DNA from: Pseudomonas sp. W4I3
Lineage (GTDB): Bacteria; Pseudomonadota; Gammaproteobacteria; Pseudomonadales; Pseudomonadaceae
Reading direction: 5' to 3'
Length of the DNA stretch: 64,000 nt
Assembly: GCF_030816195.1 (NCBI RefSeq)
Contig: NZ_JAUSXS010000001.1
Span: 2,503,501 to 2,567,500 of the forward strand
A program made the translations under genes and the position numbers. Shown in pieces: positions 11,474 to 20,915 of this stretch. Each line of letters begins with the position of its first letter. Positions within the stretch are counted from its first letter, which is position 1. The notes under the pieces are model-generated. The model saw only the letters and a list, made by a program, of their open reading frames with translations. It had not been told where the DNA came from and ran no database searches.

Positions 11474-12214
11474 ATGTCGTTTGTCGAAACCAATCAGATC
11501 CACTTGCTTGCCGCCCTCTGGTTCGTGTTGTGCTGGGGCGGCTACACCCGCTACGCCACTTGGAGAGCCCGCGACACAGCCTGCCTGGCCAGCGTGTTGC
11601 ACCTTTATCGTGAAGACTGGATGCGTCGCATGCTGCTGCGCGATAACCGCATCGCCGACGCCAGCGTGATCGGTAACCTGGAGCGTAACGCCTCGTTCTT
11701 CGCCTCCAGCACGTTGATCATCCTTGCCGGCATCCTGACCGTGCTGGGAGCTTCCGAGCGAGCCGTGTCGCTGCTGGCGGACATCCCGATGGTGCAGCAG
11801 GCCTCCCAGGGCATGTCGGAGATCAAGCTGCTGTGCCTGGCGCTGGTGTTCGTCTACGCCTTCTTCACCTTCAGTTGGTGCATGCGCCAGTACAATTTCG
11901 CCGCGGTGCTGGTGGGCTCGGCACCGATGGTCGGGGAGCGGCATGTGTCGGAGCAGGAGCGCAATGCATTTGCCTTGCGCGCGGCGCGAGTGATTTCGAT
12001 GGCGGCCAACCAATTCAACTTTGGCCTGCGCGCTTATTATTTCGGCATGACCATGCTGGCCTGGTTTGTCAGCCCGTGGTTGTTCATGTTGATGAGCGCC
12101 GGGGTGGTACTAGTGCTTTATCGTCGTGAATTTCACTCCGACGTTTTACAGGTGATGGTGTATACCCCGACGGATATGCACGCCCAAGACCCTGCAAAAG
12201 ACAGCGTATCTTAA
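11474..12214 (+). CDS. DUF599 family inner-membrane protein
   Basis: This 246-residue membrane protein of unknown function belongs to the DUF599 family. It has about four long hydrophobic segments: near the N-terminus (HLLAALWFVLCWGGY), in ASSTLIILAGILTVLG, in LLCLALVFVYAFFTFSW and in the C-terminal MLAWFVSPWLFMLMSAGVV. The conserved RNASFFASSTL and ANQFNFGLRAYYF blocks are the parts that identify the family. AAGGGGCC precedes the ATG chosen; an upstream in-frame start would add residues lacking similarity. It is transcribed alone and shares a bidirectional-looking terminator with the convergent lipoprotein gene. Confidence 0.8.
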   Translation: MSFVETNQIHLLAALWFVLCWGGYTRYATWRARDTACLASVLHLYREDWMRRMLLRDNRIADASVIGNLERNASFFASSTLIILAGILTVLGASERAVSLLADIPMVQQASQGMSEIKLLCLALVFVYAFFTFSWCMRQYNFAAVLVGSAPMVGERHVSEQERNAFALRAARVISMAANQFNFGLRAYYFGMTMLAWFVSPWLFMLMSAGVVLVLYRREFHSDVLQVMVYTPTDMHAQDPAKDSVS

Positions 12215-12240
12215 TGGCTGGATAAAACAGCAGACAAAGA

Positions 12241-12270
12241 AAAGCCCGCTTTATAAGCGGGCTATCTTTT
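12241..12270. terminator. Bidirectional terminator between DUF599 gene and lipoprotein gene
   Basis: AGCCCGCTT and AAGCGGGCT form a 9-bp stem with a short loop. A-rich sequence lies on the left and a T-rich tail on the right, so it can serve both convergent genes. Confidence 0.85.
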
Positions 12271-12297
12271 GCAGCACTACAGCGTTACACCGCGCAA

Positions 12298-12555
12298 TTA
12301 CTGCTTGGCAGGCTCTGCAGGTGCGGCAGGTGCAGCTTCTTTAGCGGCGGCAGCGTTCGATTCAGCCTGAGCTTTGGCAGCATCGGCGTTTTCTTTCGCA
12401 GCGTCGTTCACTTTATCCTGTGCTTTCGCCATGTCTTGCTGAGCTTGCTCAGAATGTGCGGCGGCGTCTTGTGCTTTGTCTTCGGATTTCTTGTCGCAGG
12501 CAGCCAGACCGAGTGCAGCGGCCAGCATCATGGAAATAGCTAATGTCTTGCGCAT
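12298..12555 (-). CDS. Small Ala-rich lipoprotein
   Basis: This is an 85-residue exported lipoprotein of unknown role. The first 19 residues form a type II signal peptide, and the lipobox LAAC puts the acylated Cys at position 20, followed by DKKSEDKAQ. The mature part is almost wholly Ala, Lys, Glu, Asp and Gln with heptad-like spacing, so it probably forms a single amphipathic helix or coiled coil. It ends in an Ala/Pro-rich stretch that may reach toward the cell wall. GGAGAAAC precedes the start codon. Asp at position +2 after the Cys would favour inner-membrane retention by E. coli rules, though Pseudomonas differs. No homologous function can be named. Confidence 0.8.
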   Translation of the reverse strand: MRKTLAISMMLAAALGLAACDKKSEDKAQDAAAHSEQAQQDMAKAQDKVNDAAKENADAAKAQAESNAAAAKEAAPAAPAEPAKQ

Positions 12556-12709
12556 GGTGTTTCTCCTTATTGAAGATATCTACTGGCCTTTCGAACTCAA
12601 GGGGCCAGCATTAGTTCCTTTTGTTCCACAGATATATAAAGCTTTTCGCCAGGAACTTTCAAAATTATTACCTATCTGCCCCGTCCACACTAATAAGAAT
12701 TCAAAAACA

Positions 12710-13186
12710 ATGGCCCAAGCCCACTTGTTAGACCGCGCCACTCGCTTCGTTTCGGCGCTTCGCCACTGCCAGATACTGGGGGTTACGGTGCATGCTGCGA
12801 CGCAGGAGGGCATGACGCTGGTCTTGCCTTACGGCCCGCATATCGTTGGTGACCCCCAGACCGGCGTCATCCATGGTGGAGCGCTGACTTCGTTGATGGA
12901 CACCGCCTGCGGCATGGCCACCCTGTGCGTACTGCCTGAGTTCGAGGTATGCCCGACCCTGGATTTGCGCATCGACTACATGCATCCCGCCGAGCCGCAT
13001 AAGCCTGTATACGGCTTCGCGCAGTGCTACCGGGTGACCAGCGACGTGATTTTCACCCGCGGCTTTGCCTATCAGGACGACCCGCAGCAACCCATCGCCC
13101 ATGTGGTAGGCACCTTCATGCGCATGGGCAAGCGACTCAATGGCACGCAAGGACTGGGCGACGCGATCAAGGGGGAGCAGGCATGA
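12710..13186 (+). CDS. PaaI-type hotdog thioesterase
   Basis: This 158-residue hotdog-fold protein is a probable acyl-CoA thioesterase. The family signature is VIHGGALTSLMDTACGMA near residues 53-70, which forms the CoA-binding helix. The LDLRIDYMHPA strand follows. The start codon lacks a strong ribosome-binding site, and the frame is open far upstream, but residues before MAQAHLL show no family character. The last four bases overlap the start of a second, similar thioesterase gene (ATGA), so both are translated together and may form a heteromer or act in sequence. The substrate is unknown. Confidence 0.85.
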   Translation: MAQAHLLDRATRFVSALRHCQILGVTVHAATQEGMTLVLPYGPHIVGDPQTGVIHGGALTSLMDTACGMATLCVLPEFEVCPTLDLRIDYMHPAEPHKPVYGFAQCYRVTSDVIFTRGFAYQDDPQQPIAHVVGTFMRMGKRLNGTQGLGDAIKGEQA

Positions 13187-13635
13187 CCCATCGATTCAAG
13201 ACTCGCCTGGAGCAAGCGCTTGAGCGCGGCAATTACGACGCACTGCTAGAGCTGATTCCCTATGCAAAGCTGATTGGCGTCGAATGCACGCGCTCAGGGG
13301 AGGAACTGTTGTTTCGCCTGCCAGCGAACAAGGACAACATTGGTAACCCTATATTGCCGGCGCTGCACGGCGGGGTGATCGCCGGCTTCATGGAATTGTC
13401 AGCAGCGTTGCATTTGCTTGTGTCCACGGGCGCGCCGGGCTTGCCGAAGATCATCGATTTTTCCCTGGATTACCTGCGCGTCGGCCAGTTTCGCGACACC
13501 TACGCCACGTGCCAGGTGTGCCGCCAGGGGCGGCGTGTCGCCAACGTGGCAATCACTGCCTGGCAAACCACCCCAACCGAGCCGATCGCCACCGCTCGCG
13601 CACATTTCAAGATCGAGCCATTGCCGCACCCTTGA
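13183..13635 (+). CDS. PaaI-type hotdog thioesterase, second of the pair
   Basis: This 150-residue hotdog-fold enzyme is encoded immediately after a related one. The family core is LPALHGGVIAGFMELSAALHL, followed by the central strand KIIDFSLDYLRVG. A strong GGGGGAG ribosome-binding site lies 4-5 bases before the ATG, inside the end of the upstream gene. Its coding end is used twice: the TGA stop lies inside the -35 element of the htpG heat-shock promoter. The acyl substrate cannot be read from the sequence. Confidence 0.85.
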   Translation: MTHRFKTRLEQALERGNYDALLELIPYAKLIGVECTRSGEELLFRLPANKDNIGNPILPALHGGVIAGFMELSAALHLLVSTGAPGLPKIIDFSLDYLRVGQFRDTYATCQVCRQGRRVANVAITAWQTTPTEPIATARAHFKIEPLPHP

Positions 13636-13658
13636 AATCCAGCGTGGAGTCCCCAACT
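13631..13658 (+). promoter_or_regulatory. Sigma-32 heat-shock promoter of htpG
   Basis: CTTGAAA (13631-13637) and CCCCAACT (13651-13658) are separated by 13 bases. The sigma-32 consensus is CTTGAAA, 11-16 bases, CCCCATNT, so only one consensus position is off. It lies about 67 bases before the htpG start. Confidence 0.88.
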
Positions 13659-13724
13659 TTGATGACAACCCGCCGCTAACCCTTTCGGGCGCGGCCACTG
13701 CCATCCAATTGGAGTTTGATGACC

Positions 13725-15629
13725 ATGAGTGTGGAAACTCAAAAGGAAACCCTGGGCTTCCAGACCGAGGTGAAGCAACTGCTGCACCTCATGATCCATT
13801 CGCTGTATTCCAACAAGGAAATTTTCCTTCGCGAATTGATCTCGAACGCCTCTGACGCTGTCGATAAATTACGTTTCGAAGCCCTGTCCAAGCCTGAGCT
13901 GCTGGAAGGTGGCGCGGAACTGAAAATCCGTGTGAGCTACGACAAAGACGCCAAGACCGTCACGCTCGAAGACAACGGTATCGGCATGAGCCGTGACGAT
14001 GCGATCACCCACCTGGGGACCATCGCCAAATCCGGCACCGCCGATTTCATGAAGAATTTGTCGGGCGACCAGAAAAAAGATTCTCACCTAATCGGCCAAT
14101 TCGGAGTTGGCTTCTATTCGGCCTTTATCGTTGCCGACAAGGTTGAAGTGTTCAGCCGCCGTGCCGGCCTCGACGCCAGCGAGGGCGTGCATTGGGCGTC
14201 GAAAGGCGAGGGCGAGTTTGAAATCGCCACCATCGACAAGCCTGACCGTGGCACCCGTATCGTGCTGCACCTGAAAGAGGGCGAAGACGAGTTCGCCGAT
14301 GGCTGGCGCCTGCGCAACATCATCAAGAAATACTCTGATCACATCGCATTGCCGATTGAGCTGCCAAAGGAACAAACGGCTGCCGAAGGTGAAGAAACAC
14401 CGGCGCTCGAATGGGAAACCGTCAACCGCGCCAGTGCCCTTTGGACCCGTCCGCGTACCGAGATCAAGGACGAGGAATACCAGGAGTTCTACAAGCACAT
14501 CGGTCACGACTACGAGAACCCGCTGAGCTGGAGCCACAACAAGGTCGAAGGCAAGCTGGAATACAGCTCGCTGCTGTACGTGCCGGCCCGTGCTCCGTTC
14601 GACCTGTACCAGCGCGAAGCGCCGAAAGGCCTGAAGCTTTACGTACAGCGCGTATTCGTGATGGACCAAGCCGAATCGTTCCTGCCGCTGTACCTGCGCT
14701 TCATCAAGGGCGTGGTCGACTCCAACGACCTGTCGCTGAACGTGTCGCGGGAAATCCTGCAAAAAGACCCGATCATCGACTCCATGAAGTCGGCGTTGAC
14801 CAAGCGCGTACTCGACATGCTGGAAAAACTGGCGAAGAACGAGCCTGAGAAATACAAAGGCTTCTGGAAAAACTTCGGCCAGGTCATCAAGGAAGGTCCG
14901 GCGGAAGATTTCGCCAACAAGGAAAAAATTGCCGGCCTGCTGCGTTTTGCCTCGACTCAAGGCGAAGACGGTGAGCAGGTTGTGTCGCTGGCCGACTACC
15001 TGGCACGCGCCAAGGAAGGTCAGGACAAGATCTACTACCTCACTGGCGAAACCTACGCTCAGGTCAAAAACAGCCCGCACCTGGAAGTCTTCCGCAAGAA
15101 AGGCATCGAAGTGCTGCTGCTGACCGACCGTATCGATGAATGGCTGATGAGCTACCTCACCGAGTTCGACGGCAAGTCCTTTGTGGACGTGGCGCGAGGC
15201 GACCTGGACCTGGGCAACCTGGATTCCGAAGAAGACAAGAAAGCCGCTGAAGAAGTCGCCAAGTCCAAAGAAGGTCTGGTTGAGCGGATCAAGGCGTCTC
15301 TGGGCGACGCGGTCAGCGAAGTGCGGGTTTCCCATCGACTGACCGACTCGCCTGCGATCCTGGCCATTGGCGAGCAGGACCTGGGCATGCAGATGCGTCA
15401 GATCCTCGAAGCCAGCGGGCAGAAGGTGCCGGATTCCAAGCCGATCTTCGAGTTCAACCCGGCTCACCCGCTGATCGAGAAGCTCGACGGTGAGCAGAGC
15501 GAAGAGCGGTTTGGCGACTTGTCGCACATCCTCTTTGACCAGGCGGCCCTGGCCGCTGGCGACAGCCTGAAGGATCCGGCCGCCTATGTGCGCCGACTGA
15601 ACAAGCTGTTGGTTGAACTGTCGGTTTAA
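13725..15629 (+). CDS. htpG: Molecular chaperone HtpG (bacterial Hsp90)
   Basis: This is a 634-residue ATP-dependent chaperone of the cytoplasm. The GHKL ATPase domain begins with [21 protein letters not shown] and carries the Asn in [16 protein letters not shown] and [11 protein letters not shown]. The middle domain has the catalytic-loop region [10 protein letters not shown], and the C-terminal dimerisation domain ends [13 protein letters not shown]. Three possible starts lie close together; ATG 13725 has GGAG ten bases upstream and gives the familiar [14 protein letters not shown] sigma-32 promoter and a strong terminator frame it as a single-gene heat-shock unit. Confidence 0.98.
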   Translation: MSVETQKETLGFQTEVKQLLHLMIHSLYSNKEIFLRELISNASDAVDKLRFEALSKPELLEGGAELKIRVSYDKDAKTVTLEDNGIGMSRDDAITHLGTIAKSGTADFMKNLSGDQKKDSHLIGQFGVGFYSAFIVADKVEVFSRRAGLDASEGVHWASKGEGEFEIATIDKPDRGTRIVLHLKEGEDEFADGWRLRNIIKKYSDHIALPIELPKEQTAAEGEETPALEWETVNRASALWTRPRTEIKDEEYQEFYKHIGHDYENPLSWSHNKVEGKLEYSSLLYVPARAPFDLYQREAPKGLKLYVQRVFVMDQAESFLPLYLRFIKGVVDSNDLSLNVSREILQKDPIIDSMKSALTKRVLDMLEKLAKNEPEKYKGFWKNFGQVIKEGPAEDFANKEKIAGLLRFASTQGEDGEQVVSLADYLARAKEGQDKIYYLTGETYAQVKNSPHLEVFRKKGIEVLLLTDRIDEWLMSYLTEFDGKSFVDVARGDLDLGNLDSEEDKKAAEEVAKSKEGLVERIKASLGDAVSEVRVSHRLTDSPAILAIGEQDLGMQMRQILEASGQKVPDSKPIFEFNPAHPLIEKLDGEQSEERFGDLSHILFDQAALAAGDSLKDPAAYVRRLNKLLVELSV

Positions 15630-15640
15630 CACCGTTGTAG

Positions 15641-15667
15641 AAAAACCCGCTTCGGCGGGTTTTTTCG
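15641..15667 (+). terminator. Rho-independent terminator after htpG
   Basis: AAAAACCCGC and GCGGGTTTTT pair around TTCG and run into a T tract. Confidence 0.92.
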
Positions 15668-15695
15668 TTTTAGCGCACCTCAACTGGAGTGAATC

Positions 15696-16424
15696 ATGAG
15701 CCAAGTCACAGTACGTTCCGTGGTCTATCAGATTGATGGCCAGTCTTATGAAAGCCGCCTGGCGTTTGATGCCAGCCACAAAGGCCCGCTGCCGGGGCTG
15801 CTGATGGCACCGAACTGGATGGGTGTGAGCGCGGGGGCCGAAGAGATCGCCAAGGCTGTTGCCGGTAAAGGCTACGTGGTATTGATCGCCGACCTCTATG
15901 GGCAAACCGTGCGTCCTTCGAACGGCGATGAGGCCGGTGCGGCGATGATGCCGTTGAAGAATGACCGTCCCTTGCTGAACAAGCGCATGCAGGCTGCCTT
16001 CGAGCAACTGCAAGGCCAGACGGAGGCGGCGGTCGATACCTCGAAGCTGGCGACCTTCGGCTTCTGCTTTGGGGGTTGCTGCTCGCTGGAATTGGCCCGT
16101 ACCGGTGCGCCGTTGAAAGCGGCCGTATCGTTCCATGGCACCCTCGACACGCCGAACCCTGCGGATGCGAAGAACATCAAGGGTTCAGTCCTGGTGCTGC
16201 ATGGCGCCTCGGACCCGCTGGTACCCAAAGAACAACTGCCGGCGTTCGAAGATGAAATGAACGCGGCAGGTGTGGACTGGCAGTTGCTCAGCTACGGCGG
16301 CGCAGTGCATTCCTTTACCGACCCCCATGCCAACGTGCCAGGCAAGATGATGTACGACGCCAGGACCGCTGCGCGGGCTTTCCAGTCGATGCATAACTTG
16401 CTGGATGAAGTGTTCAAGGGCTGA
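15696..16424 (+). CDS. Dienelactone hydrolase family protein
   Basis: This 242-residue alpha/beta hydrolase is of the dienelactone hydrolase type, a cytoplasmic ester or lactone hydrolase. The nucleophile is Cys124 in GFCFGGCC, and the triad is completed by Asp174 (GASDPLVP) and His206 (GGAVHSFTDP). TGGAGTG lies before the ATG. True dienelactone hydrolases sit in chlorocatechol operons; none is near, so the natural substrate here is unknown. It stands alone between the htpG terminator and a REP doublet. Confidence 0.88.
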   Translation: MSQVTVRSVVYQIDGQSYESRLAFDASHKGPLPGLLMAPNWMGVSAGAEEIAKAVAGKGYVVLIADLYGQTVRPSNGDEAGAAMMPLKNDRPLLNKRMQAAFEQLQGQTEAAVDTSKLATFGFCFGGCCSLELARTGAPLKAAVSFHGTLDTPNPADAKNIKGSVLVLHGASDPLVPKEQLPAFEDEMNAAGVDWQLLSYGGAVHSFTDPHANVPGKMMYDARTAARAFQSMHNLLDEVFKG

Positions 16425-16447
16425 TTTTTCAGCGCCAGTCAGGGCCT

Positions 16448-16540
16448 CATCGGGAGCAAGCCCCCTCCCACATTTTGAAAGTATTCGCAGTTCAAGTGTG
16501 GGAGGGGCGGTGCGACGATTCGACTTGCCCCCGATGACTA
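16448..16540. repeat. Mixed REP doublet joining two REP variants
   Basis: The left unit is the common form (CATCGGGAGCAAGCCCCC..). The right unit is a different variant: GTGTGGGAGGGGCGGTGCGAC followed by GATTCGACTTGCCCCCGAT. The same variant, inverted, recurs at 49243-49292. The doublet lies between convergent genes, and its right edge overlaps the last bases of the pirin gene. Confidence 0.8.
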
Positions 16541-17404
16541 TCTGACAGGCAACTCAATCCTTTCAGACTCCCCCGGCACCGTCGGCCAATCCCCGGCCGC
16601 CCAGCGCTGCCGGGCCTGTTCGATGACTGCCGGATCGCTCGCCACAAAGTTCCAGTTGATCCGCCGTGGCCCATCCAGCGGCGCACCGCCCACGATCACC
16701 AGGTGGCAGTCGCTCTCGGCATACAGCGTCATCTCCTGGTCAGTGGGTAAAACCACCAGGCTGTGTATCTCCAGCGCCTCACCGTCCAGTTGCACGTCAC
16801 CCTCCAGCACATACACCGCGCGCTCTTCATGCTCATCGGGGATCAGTAGGGTAGTGGCGGTCTGCATCCGCACCTCTGCATACAGCGTGGGCGACAGCAC
16901 CGGTACGGGTGACTTGAGACAGAACCCGCTACCGGCGATCAGGCGCACCTGCACGCCCAGGTTGTCGCTGGCCGGCAAACTTGCCGCAGGATGATGGCTG
17001 TAGTGGCCTGGCCCGGTTTCATGGTCCCTGGGCGATGCCAGCCACACTTGCAAGCCATGCAGCCTAAAGCCACTGGCCTTGACCGCCTCGGGAGTGCGCT
17101 CGACGTGGGCAATCGCACTGCCTGCGGTCATCCAGCTGACATCGCCGGCCTGCACCACCTGGTCCGAACCCAGGCTGTCCTTGTGCTGCAGGGTGCCTTC
17201 GAACAGATAGGTGAGGGTAGACAGCCCGATGTGGGGATGCTGACGGATGTCCATCCCGCTGCCCGGCGCATAACGGGTAGGCAGCATGTGGTCGAAAAAC
17301 ACGAAAGGCCCGACGCTGCGGCATTCACGCGAAGGCAGTGGGCGCAGGATGGGCTGGCCTTCCACATCTTCGGGGCGAGGGCGGATCACGGTAAGGGGGG
17401 TCAT
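16538..17404 (-). CDS. Pirin family protein
   Basis: This is a 288-residue bicupin of the pirin family. Metal ligands are visible as His56 and His58 in RQHPHIGLST and His100 and Glu102 in IAHVER. Bacterial pirins include quercetin dioxygenase-like enzymes and stress-response proteins, and the sequence does not separate these. The open frame extends 33 bases further, but ATG 17404 with AGGGATG upstream gives a normal pirin start. The next gene upstream on the same strand, an OsmC-type peroxidase, is 64 bases away, so the two may be a stress-related pair. Confidence 0.9.
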   Translation of the reverse strand: MTPLTVIRPRPEDVEGQPILRPLPSRECRSVGPFVFFDHMLPTRYAPGSGMDIRQHPHIGLSTLTYLFEGTLQHKDSLGSDQVVQAGDVSWMTAGSAIAHVERTPEAVKASGFRLHGLQVWLASPRDHETGPGHYSHHPAASLPASDNLGVQVRLIAGSGFCLKSPVPVLSPTLYAEVRMQTATTLLIPDEHEERAVYVLEGDVQLDGEALEIHSLVVLPTDQEMTLYAESDCHLVIVGGAPLDGPRRINWNFVASDPAVIEQARQRWAAGDWPTVPGESERIELPVR

Positions 17405-17468
17405 GGTGCATCCCTGTCTGAGCGGGTTCGATGACACTGAGCATAACCCGCTCGACCGGCAGTTGGCG

Positions 17469-17885
17469 CTATTGACTGAAGGCGCCTTCCGACAGTGTTG
17501 TCTCGATGCGGACTTCGGCGGTGGTCATCAGTTTGTGCACCGGGCACTTGTCGGCGACGCGGTGCAGTTCATCGCGCTGTGCGTCGGTGAGTACGCCCTT
17601 AAGGGTCAGTTTCACGTTGAGCTTGTATTTGCCTTTTGTCTCTTCGGCAGCGTCGTGGGTGACTTCTACGGTGACGCCGGTAAGGGGGATGTTCTTTTTC
17701 TGTGCATAGAGCCTGACGGTCAAGGCTTTGCAGGAGGCCAGAGCAGCGTCGAAATAGTCGTGGGGAGAGGGCGCTGAATCGTCACCCCCGAGGCTCTTGG
17801 GCAGGTCGGTAAACAGCTCATGGTTGTTGATATTGACGCTGTGACGGAAATTTTCGGCATTCAACGTATTGACGGTAACAGGCAT
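17469..17885 (-). CDS. OsmC family peroxiredoxin-like protein
   Basis: This 138-residue protein is of the OsmC/Ohr superfamily, which reduces organic hydroperoxides using two cysteines. Cys52 (LASCKALTV) and Cys114 (DKCPVHKLM) are both present at the expected spacing. It more closely resembles the YhfA/OsmC branch than Ohr. The GTGAGG ribosome-binding site is six bases before ATG 17885. It is divergent from the secreted amidohydrolase gene and lies upstream of pirin on the same strand. The physiological oxidant is unknown. Confidence 0.88.
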   Translation of the reverse strand: MPVTVNTLNAENFRHSVNINNHELFTDLPKSLGGDDSAPSPHDYFDAALASCKALTVRLYAQKKNIPLTGVTVEVTHDAAEETKGKYKLNVKLTLKGVLTDAQRDELHRVADKCPVHKLMTTAEVRIETTLSEGAFSQ

Positions 17886-18026
17886 GACGAACCTCACAAG
17901 GCTGTGGATGACGGTCAGCCACTAATAGAACATGCTGGCACTGGCGGTTCCAGGCTTTTGTCCCTGCTGAACCGCGACGCGCAGTGCAAGGTCTACCCGT
18001 ATCAGCCCCTACCGAGGTATCCCGTC

Positions 18027-19049
18027 GTGCTCTGGACCCGTGTGAGTTTCGCCCTGTTGCTCGCCGCCAGCAGCCTTGCCGTGCAAGCCCGAGATTATGC
18101 CTACAGCGATGCGCACCTGCATTACGTGGACTTTTTCCAGGAAACCGCGGGCATGGACAAGCTGCTCAAGGCCATGGCAGACAATCGCATCGAACACGTG
18201 ATGATTTCCGGCATTCCCGTGGCCAAGAAGTGGCATGAAGACGAACCCAAGCGCCCGCGCTATTACGCGGGTGACGACGCCGATGCCTATTGGTACAGCG
18301 CCACCGACGTCATCGTCGCTGCGGCAGTCAATAAGCTTGCCCCTGAACAGCGCCAGCATTTCCATCCGTTTCTGGCCGGTTTCAATCCCAATGACAAGAA
18401 CTCCGCTGCCCATATCCAGCGCATGCTCGACCTCAACCCAGGGCTGTGGCAGGGCATCGGTGAAGTATTCACCCGCCACGACGATCTCACCGCGCTGACG
18501 TCGGGTGACACGCCGCGCGCCAACAACGAAGCCATGACGCGCATCTATCACTTGGCGGCGGAAAACGATCTGCCGGTGATGCTGCATTCGAACATCACCT
18601 CCAAGCGCGAGCGCAACCCGTTGTACCTCGCCGAAGTCGAGCAGCCGTTGCGCAACCACCCACACACGCGCTTTATCTGGGCCCATGCCGGAACCAGCAA
18701 GGAAATCCACCGCCACCAGGTGCAAATGGATTTCCTGTTGCCCACCTTGAGTCGCCTGCTGGAGGCTTACCCCAACCTGTATATCGATCTGTCCTGGAGC
18801 ATGCTCACCCCGTATCTGCTGGATGATGCGGGCAAGCCCCGGCCAGAGTGGGTCCAGCTGGTGGAGCGCTTCCCGGATCGCTTCATGCTGGGCTCCGACG
18901 TGGTAGGGCGCTTTAACAAGCTGGGGAAGGAAATGCGCCGTTTCGATCCCTTTCTCGATGCATTGCCCGAAGACGTTGCCCACAAGGTTGCGCGGGACAA
19001 CTTCCTTGCTGTTCTGCCCAAGCTACCTCGCAATGAGAGCGCGCGTTGA
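18027..19049 (+). CDS. Secreted amidohydrolase family protein
   Basis: This 340-residue TIM-barrel metal-dependent hydrolase (amidohydrolase_2 type) is exported by a Sec signal peptide: the first residues LWTRVSFALLLAASSLAVQA end in a typical Ala-x-Ala cleavage site before RDYAYSD. The SDAHLHYVD motif supplies the two metal-binding histidines, HSNIT and WAHAGTS lie on later strands, and LGSDVVG holds the catalytic Asp. The frame is open upstream, but GTG 18027 with GAGG nine bases before it begins exactly at the signal peptide. The substrate is unknown; a periplasmic location is inferred. Confidence 0.82.
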   Translation: MLWTRVSFALLLAASSLAVQARDYAYSDAHLHYVDFFQETAGMDKLLKAMADNRIEHVMISGIPVAKKWHEDEPKRPRYYAGDDADAYWYSATDVIVAAAVNKLAPEQRQHFHPFLAGFNPNDKNSAAHIQRMLDLNPGLWQGIGEVFTRHDDLTALTSGDTPRANNEAMTRIYHLAAENDLPVMLHSNITSKRERNPLYLAEVEQPLRNHPHTRFIWAHAGTSKEIHRHQVQMDFLLPTLSRLLEAYPNLYIDLSWSMLTPYLLDDAGKPRPEWVQLVERFPDRFMLGSDVVGRFNKLGKEMRRFDPFLDALPEDVAHKVARDNFLAVLPKLPRNESAR

Positions 19050-19146
19050 TATCGCGTTTTCGTCTTACGTAAATCATGCAGGGCGCCGATAACGTCCAAG
19101 AGTCCCGCTGCAGGTAGATGCAGCACTTTTGGAAGGAACCCTGGCA

Positions 19147-20772
19147 ATGAGTATCCGTAGTTTGAATATCGCTCCACGCGCAGGCCTGGGCTTTGGCGTG
19201 CTGGCGCTGATGGTGTGCGCATTGGGCGGTTTCGCCCTGCTGCAAATGGCCAATATGCGCCAGCAGTCGGACCAGGTGGAGAACAACTGGTTGCCCAGCG
19301 TGATGGCGGTAGGGGAGATGAGCCAGGATTTGCTGCGCATTCGCGCTCTTACGTTGCGTCTTTTGGTCAATCGCGACCCCCAGGCGCTGGTGCAGAACGA
19401 GCAAAAGCTCATCGATCTCAAAGGTGGCTTGCAGCATGCGCAAACCCAGTACGAAACGTTGATTGTTCTGCCGCAGGAGCGCACGTTGTTCGAGCGTTTC
19501 AAGGGCCAGGAGCAACAATACCTGCAACGCCAGGAACAGGTTGTGGGGTTCTCCAAGGCTGGTCAGCTTGAAGCGGCGATCAAGGTGGCAAACGGCGAGA
19601 TGAACCAGTTCGCCGATGACATGGCCAAGAGTTTGTACGATTTGGTTGCCTTGAACAAAGCCAGTGCCAACCAGGCGGCGAGCCTGGCCCAGAGTGTGTT
19701 CAGCCAGTCACGCAACTGGGTGATCGGGATGATCCTGCTCACCGCTCTGGTCACTATCGGTTTGGCCGTGTGGCTGACGCGCAGCATTGTGCTGCCATTG
19801 GCGCAATCGCTGAAGCTCGCCCAAGGCGTGGCGGGTGGCGACCTGACCGGTGAGATCCACATAAGTGGCAACGACGAACCTGCGCGGCTGCAGCAGGCGC
19901 TCAAGGGCATGCAGGAGAATCTGCGTGACACCATTCGACGTATCGCCCTGTCATCGAACCAACTGGCATCAGCCTCTGAAGAGCTCAGTTGCGTGACCGA
20001 AGATGCCACGCGTGGGCTGCAGCAGCAGAACCAGGAAATCGAACAGGCGGCCACGGCGGTCAACCAGATGACGGCGGCGGTGGAGGAGGTGGCCAGCAAT
20101 GCTGTGGCCACATCCCACGCGTCCCGCGAGTCGGACCGTATTGCCCAGCAGGGGCGTGAGCAAGTGCAGCAGACGGTAGTGTCGATCGAGGCGCTGGCCA
20201 CGGACGTGACCGCCAATGCAACTCAGGTCGAGGATCTGGCGCAGAAGGTGTATGGCATCAGCAAAGTGCTGGACGTGATTCGTTCGATTGCCGAACAAAC
20301 CAACCTGTTGGCATTGAACGCGGCGATTGAAGCGGCGCGGGCCGGCGATGCCGGGCGTGGTTTTGCCGTGGTGGCTGATGAAGTGCGCGCCCTGGCCCAT
20401 CGCACCCAGCAGTCGACTCAGGAAATCGAGCAGATGATCAGTGGCATCCAGCAGGGCACTGATCAGGCTGTCAGCTCGATGCAGCACAGCAACACGCGGG
20501 CGCGCTCGACATTGGAGATTGCCAAGTCGGCGGGGATGGCGCTGGAGGAAATTGCCTCGGCCTTCACGTTGATCAATGAGCGCAACCTGATAATCGCCAG
20601 CGCTTCAGAGCAACAAGCGGCGGTGGCGCGGGAAGTGGATCGCAATCTGATGAACATTCGCGACCTGGCGCACCAGACGTCGACCGGGGCCAACCAGACC
20701 AGCGCGGCCAGCCAGGAGTTGTCGCGGCTGGCGGTGGACCTGAATTCGATGGTGGCGCGGTTTTCGGTGTAG
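19147..20772 (+). CDS. Methyl-accepting chemotaxis protein, four-helix-bundle sensor
   Basis: This is a 541-residue transmembrane chemoreceptor. TM1 is about 14-36, the periplasmic part (37-189) is all helical as in 4HB_MCP domains, TM2 is about 190-211, and a HAMP domain (212-265) leads into the cytoplasmic signalling hairpin. The hairpin tip [18 protein letters not shown] (383-400) contacts CheA and CheW. GGAAGG precedes ATG 19147. A chemoreceptor gene next to fabB is also what I recall from P. aeruginosa. The ligand is unknown; the C-terminus lacks a CheR-binding pentapeptide. Confidence 0.93.
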   Translation: MSIRSLNIAPRAGLGFGVLALMVCALGGFALLQMANMRQQSDQVENNWLPSVMAVGEMSQDLLRIRALTLRLLVNRDPQALVQNEQKLIDLKGGLQHAQTQYETLIVLPQERTLFERFKGQEQQYLQRQEQVVGFSKAGQLEAAIKVANGEMNQFADDMAKSLYDLVALNKASANQAASLAQSVFSQSRNWVIGMILLTALVTIGLAVWLTRSIVLPLAQSLKLAQGVAGGDLTGEIHISGNDEPARLQQALKGMQENLRDTIRRIALSSNQLASASEELSCVTEDATRGLQQQNQEIEQAATAVNQMTAAVEEVASNAVATSHASRESDRIAQQGREQVQQTVVSIEALATDVTANATQVEDLAQKVYGISKVLDVIRSIAEQTNLLALNAAIEAARAGDAGRGFAVVADEVRALAHRTQQSTQEIEQMISGIQQGTDQAVSSMQHSNTRARSTLEIAKSAGMALEEIASAFTLINERNLIIASASEQQAAVAREVDRNLMNIRDLAHQTSTGANQTSAASQELSRLAVDLNSMVARFSV

Positions 20773-20867
20773 GGCAGGAGCAGCGGCAAGCCTTAAGCGA
20801 CAAGCTGCACGTGGTTGGAATGCGCGTCTCTTGCAGCTTGCGGCTTGAAACGGATAGTTCTGAAAGC

Positions 20868-20896
20868 AAAAAGCCCCGAACCAGTCGGGGCTTTTC
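20868..20896. terminator. Bidirectional terminator between chemoreceptor gene and fabB
   Basis: AGCCCCGA and TCGGGGCT form an 8-bp stem with an A tract on the left and TTTTC on the right, so it can end both convergent transcripts. Just before it, 20778-20850 carries a degenerate GCTGCAAGCTTG-type repeat. Confidence 0.85.
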
Positions 20897-20915
20897 ATTG
20901 GATGAAGCTACAGGA

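Noticed and set aside
14088..16136. Minus-strand open frame of 682 codons opposite htpG and the dienelactone hydrolase gene
   Set aside because: It runs across two genes and two intergenic signals; composition is that of an antisense frame.
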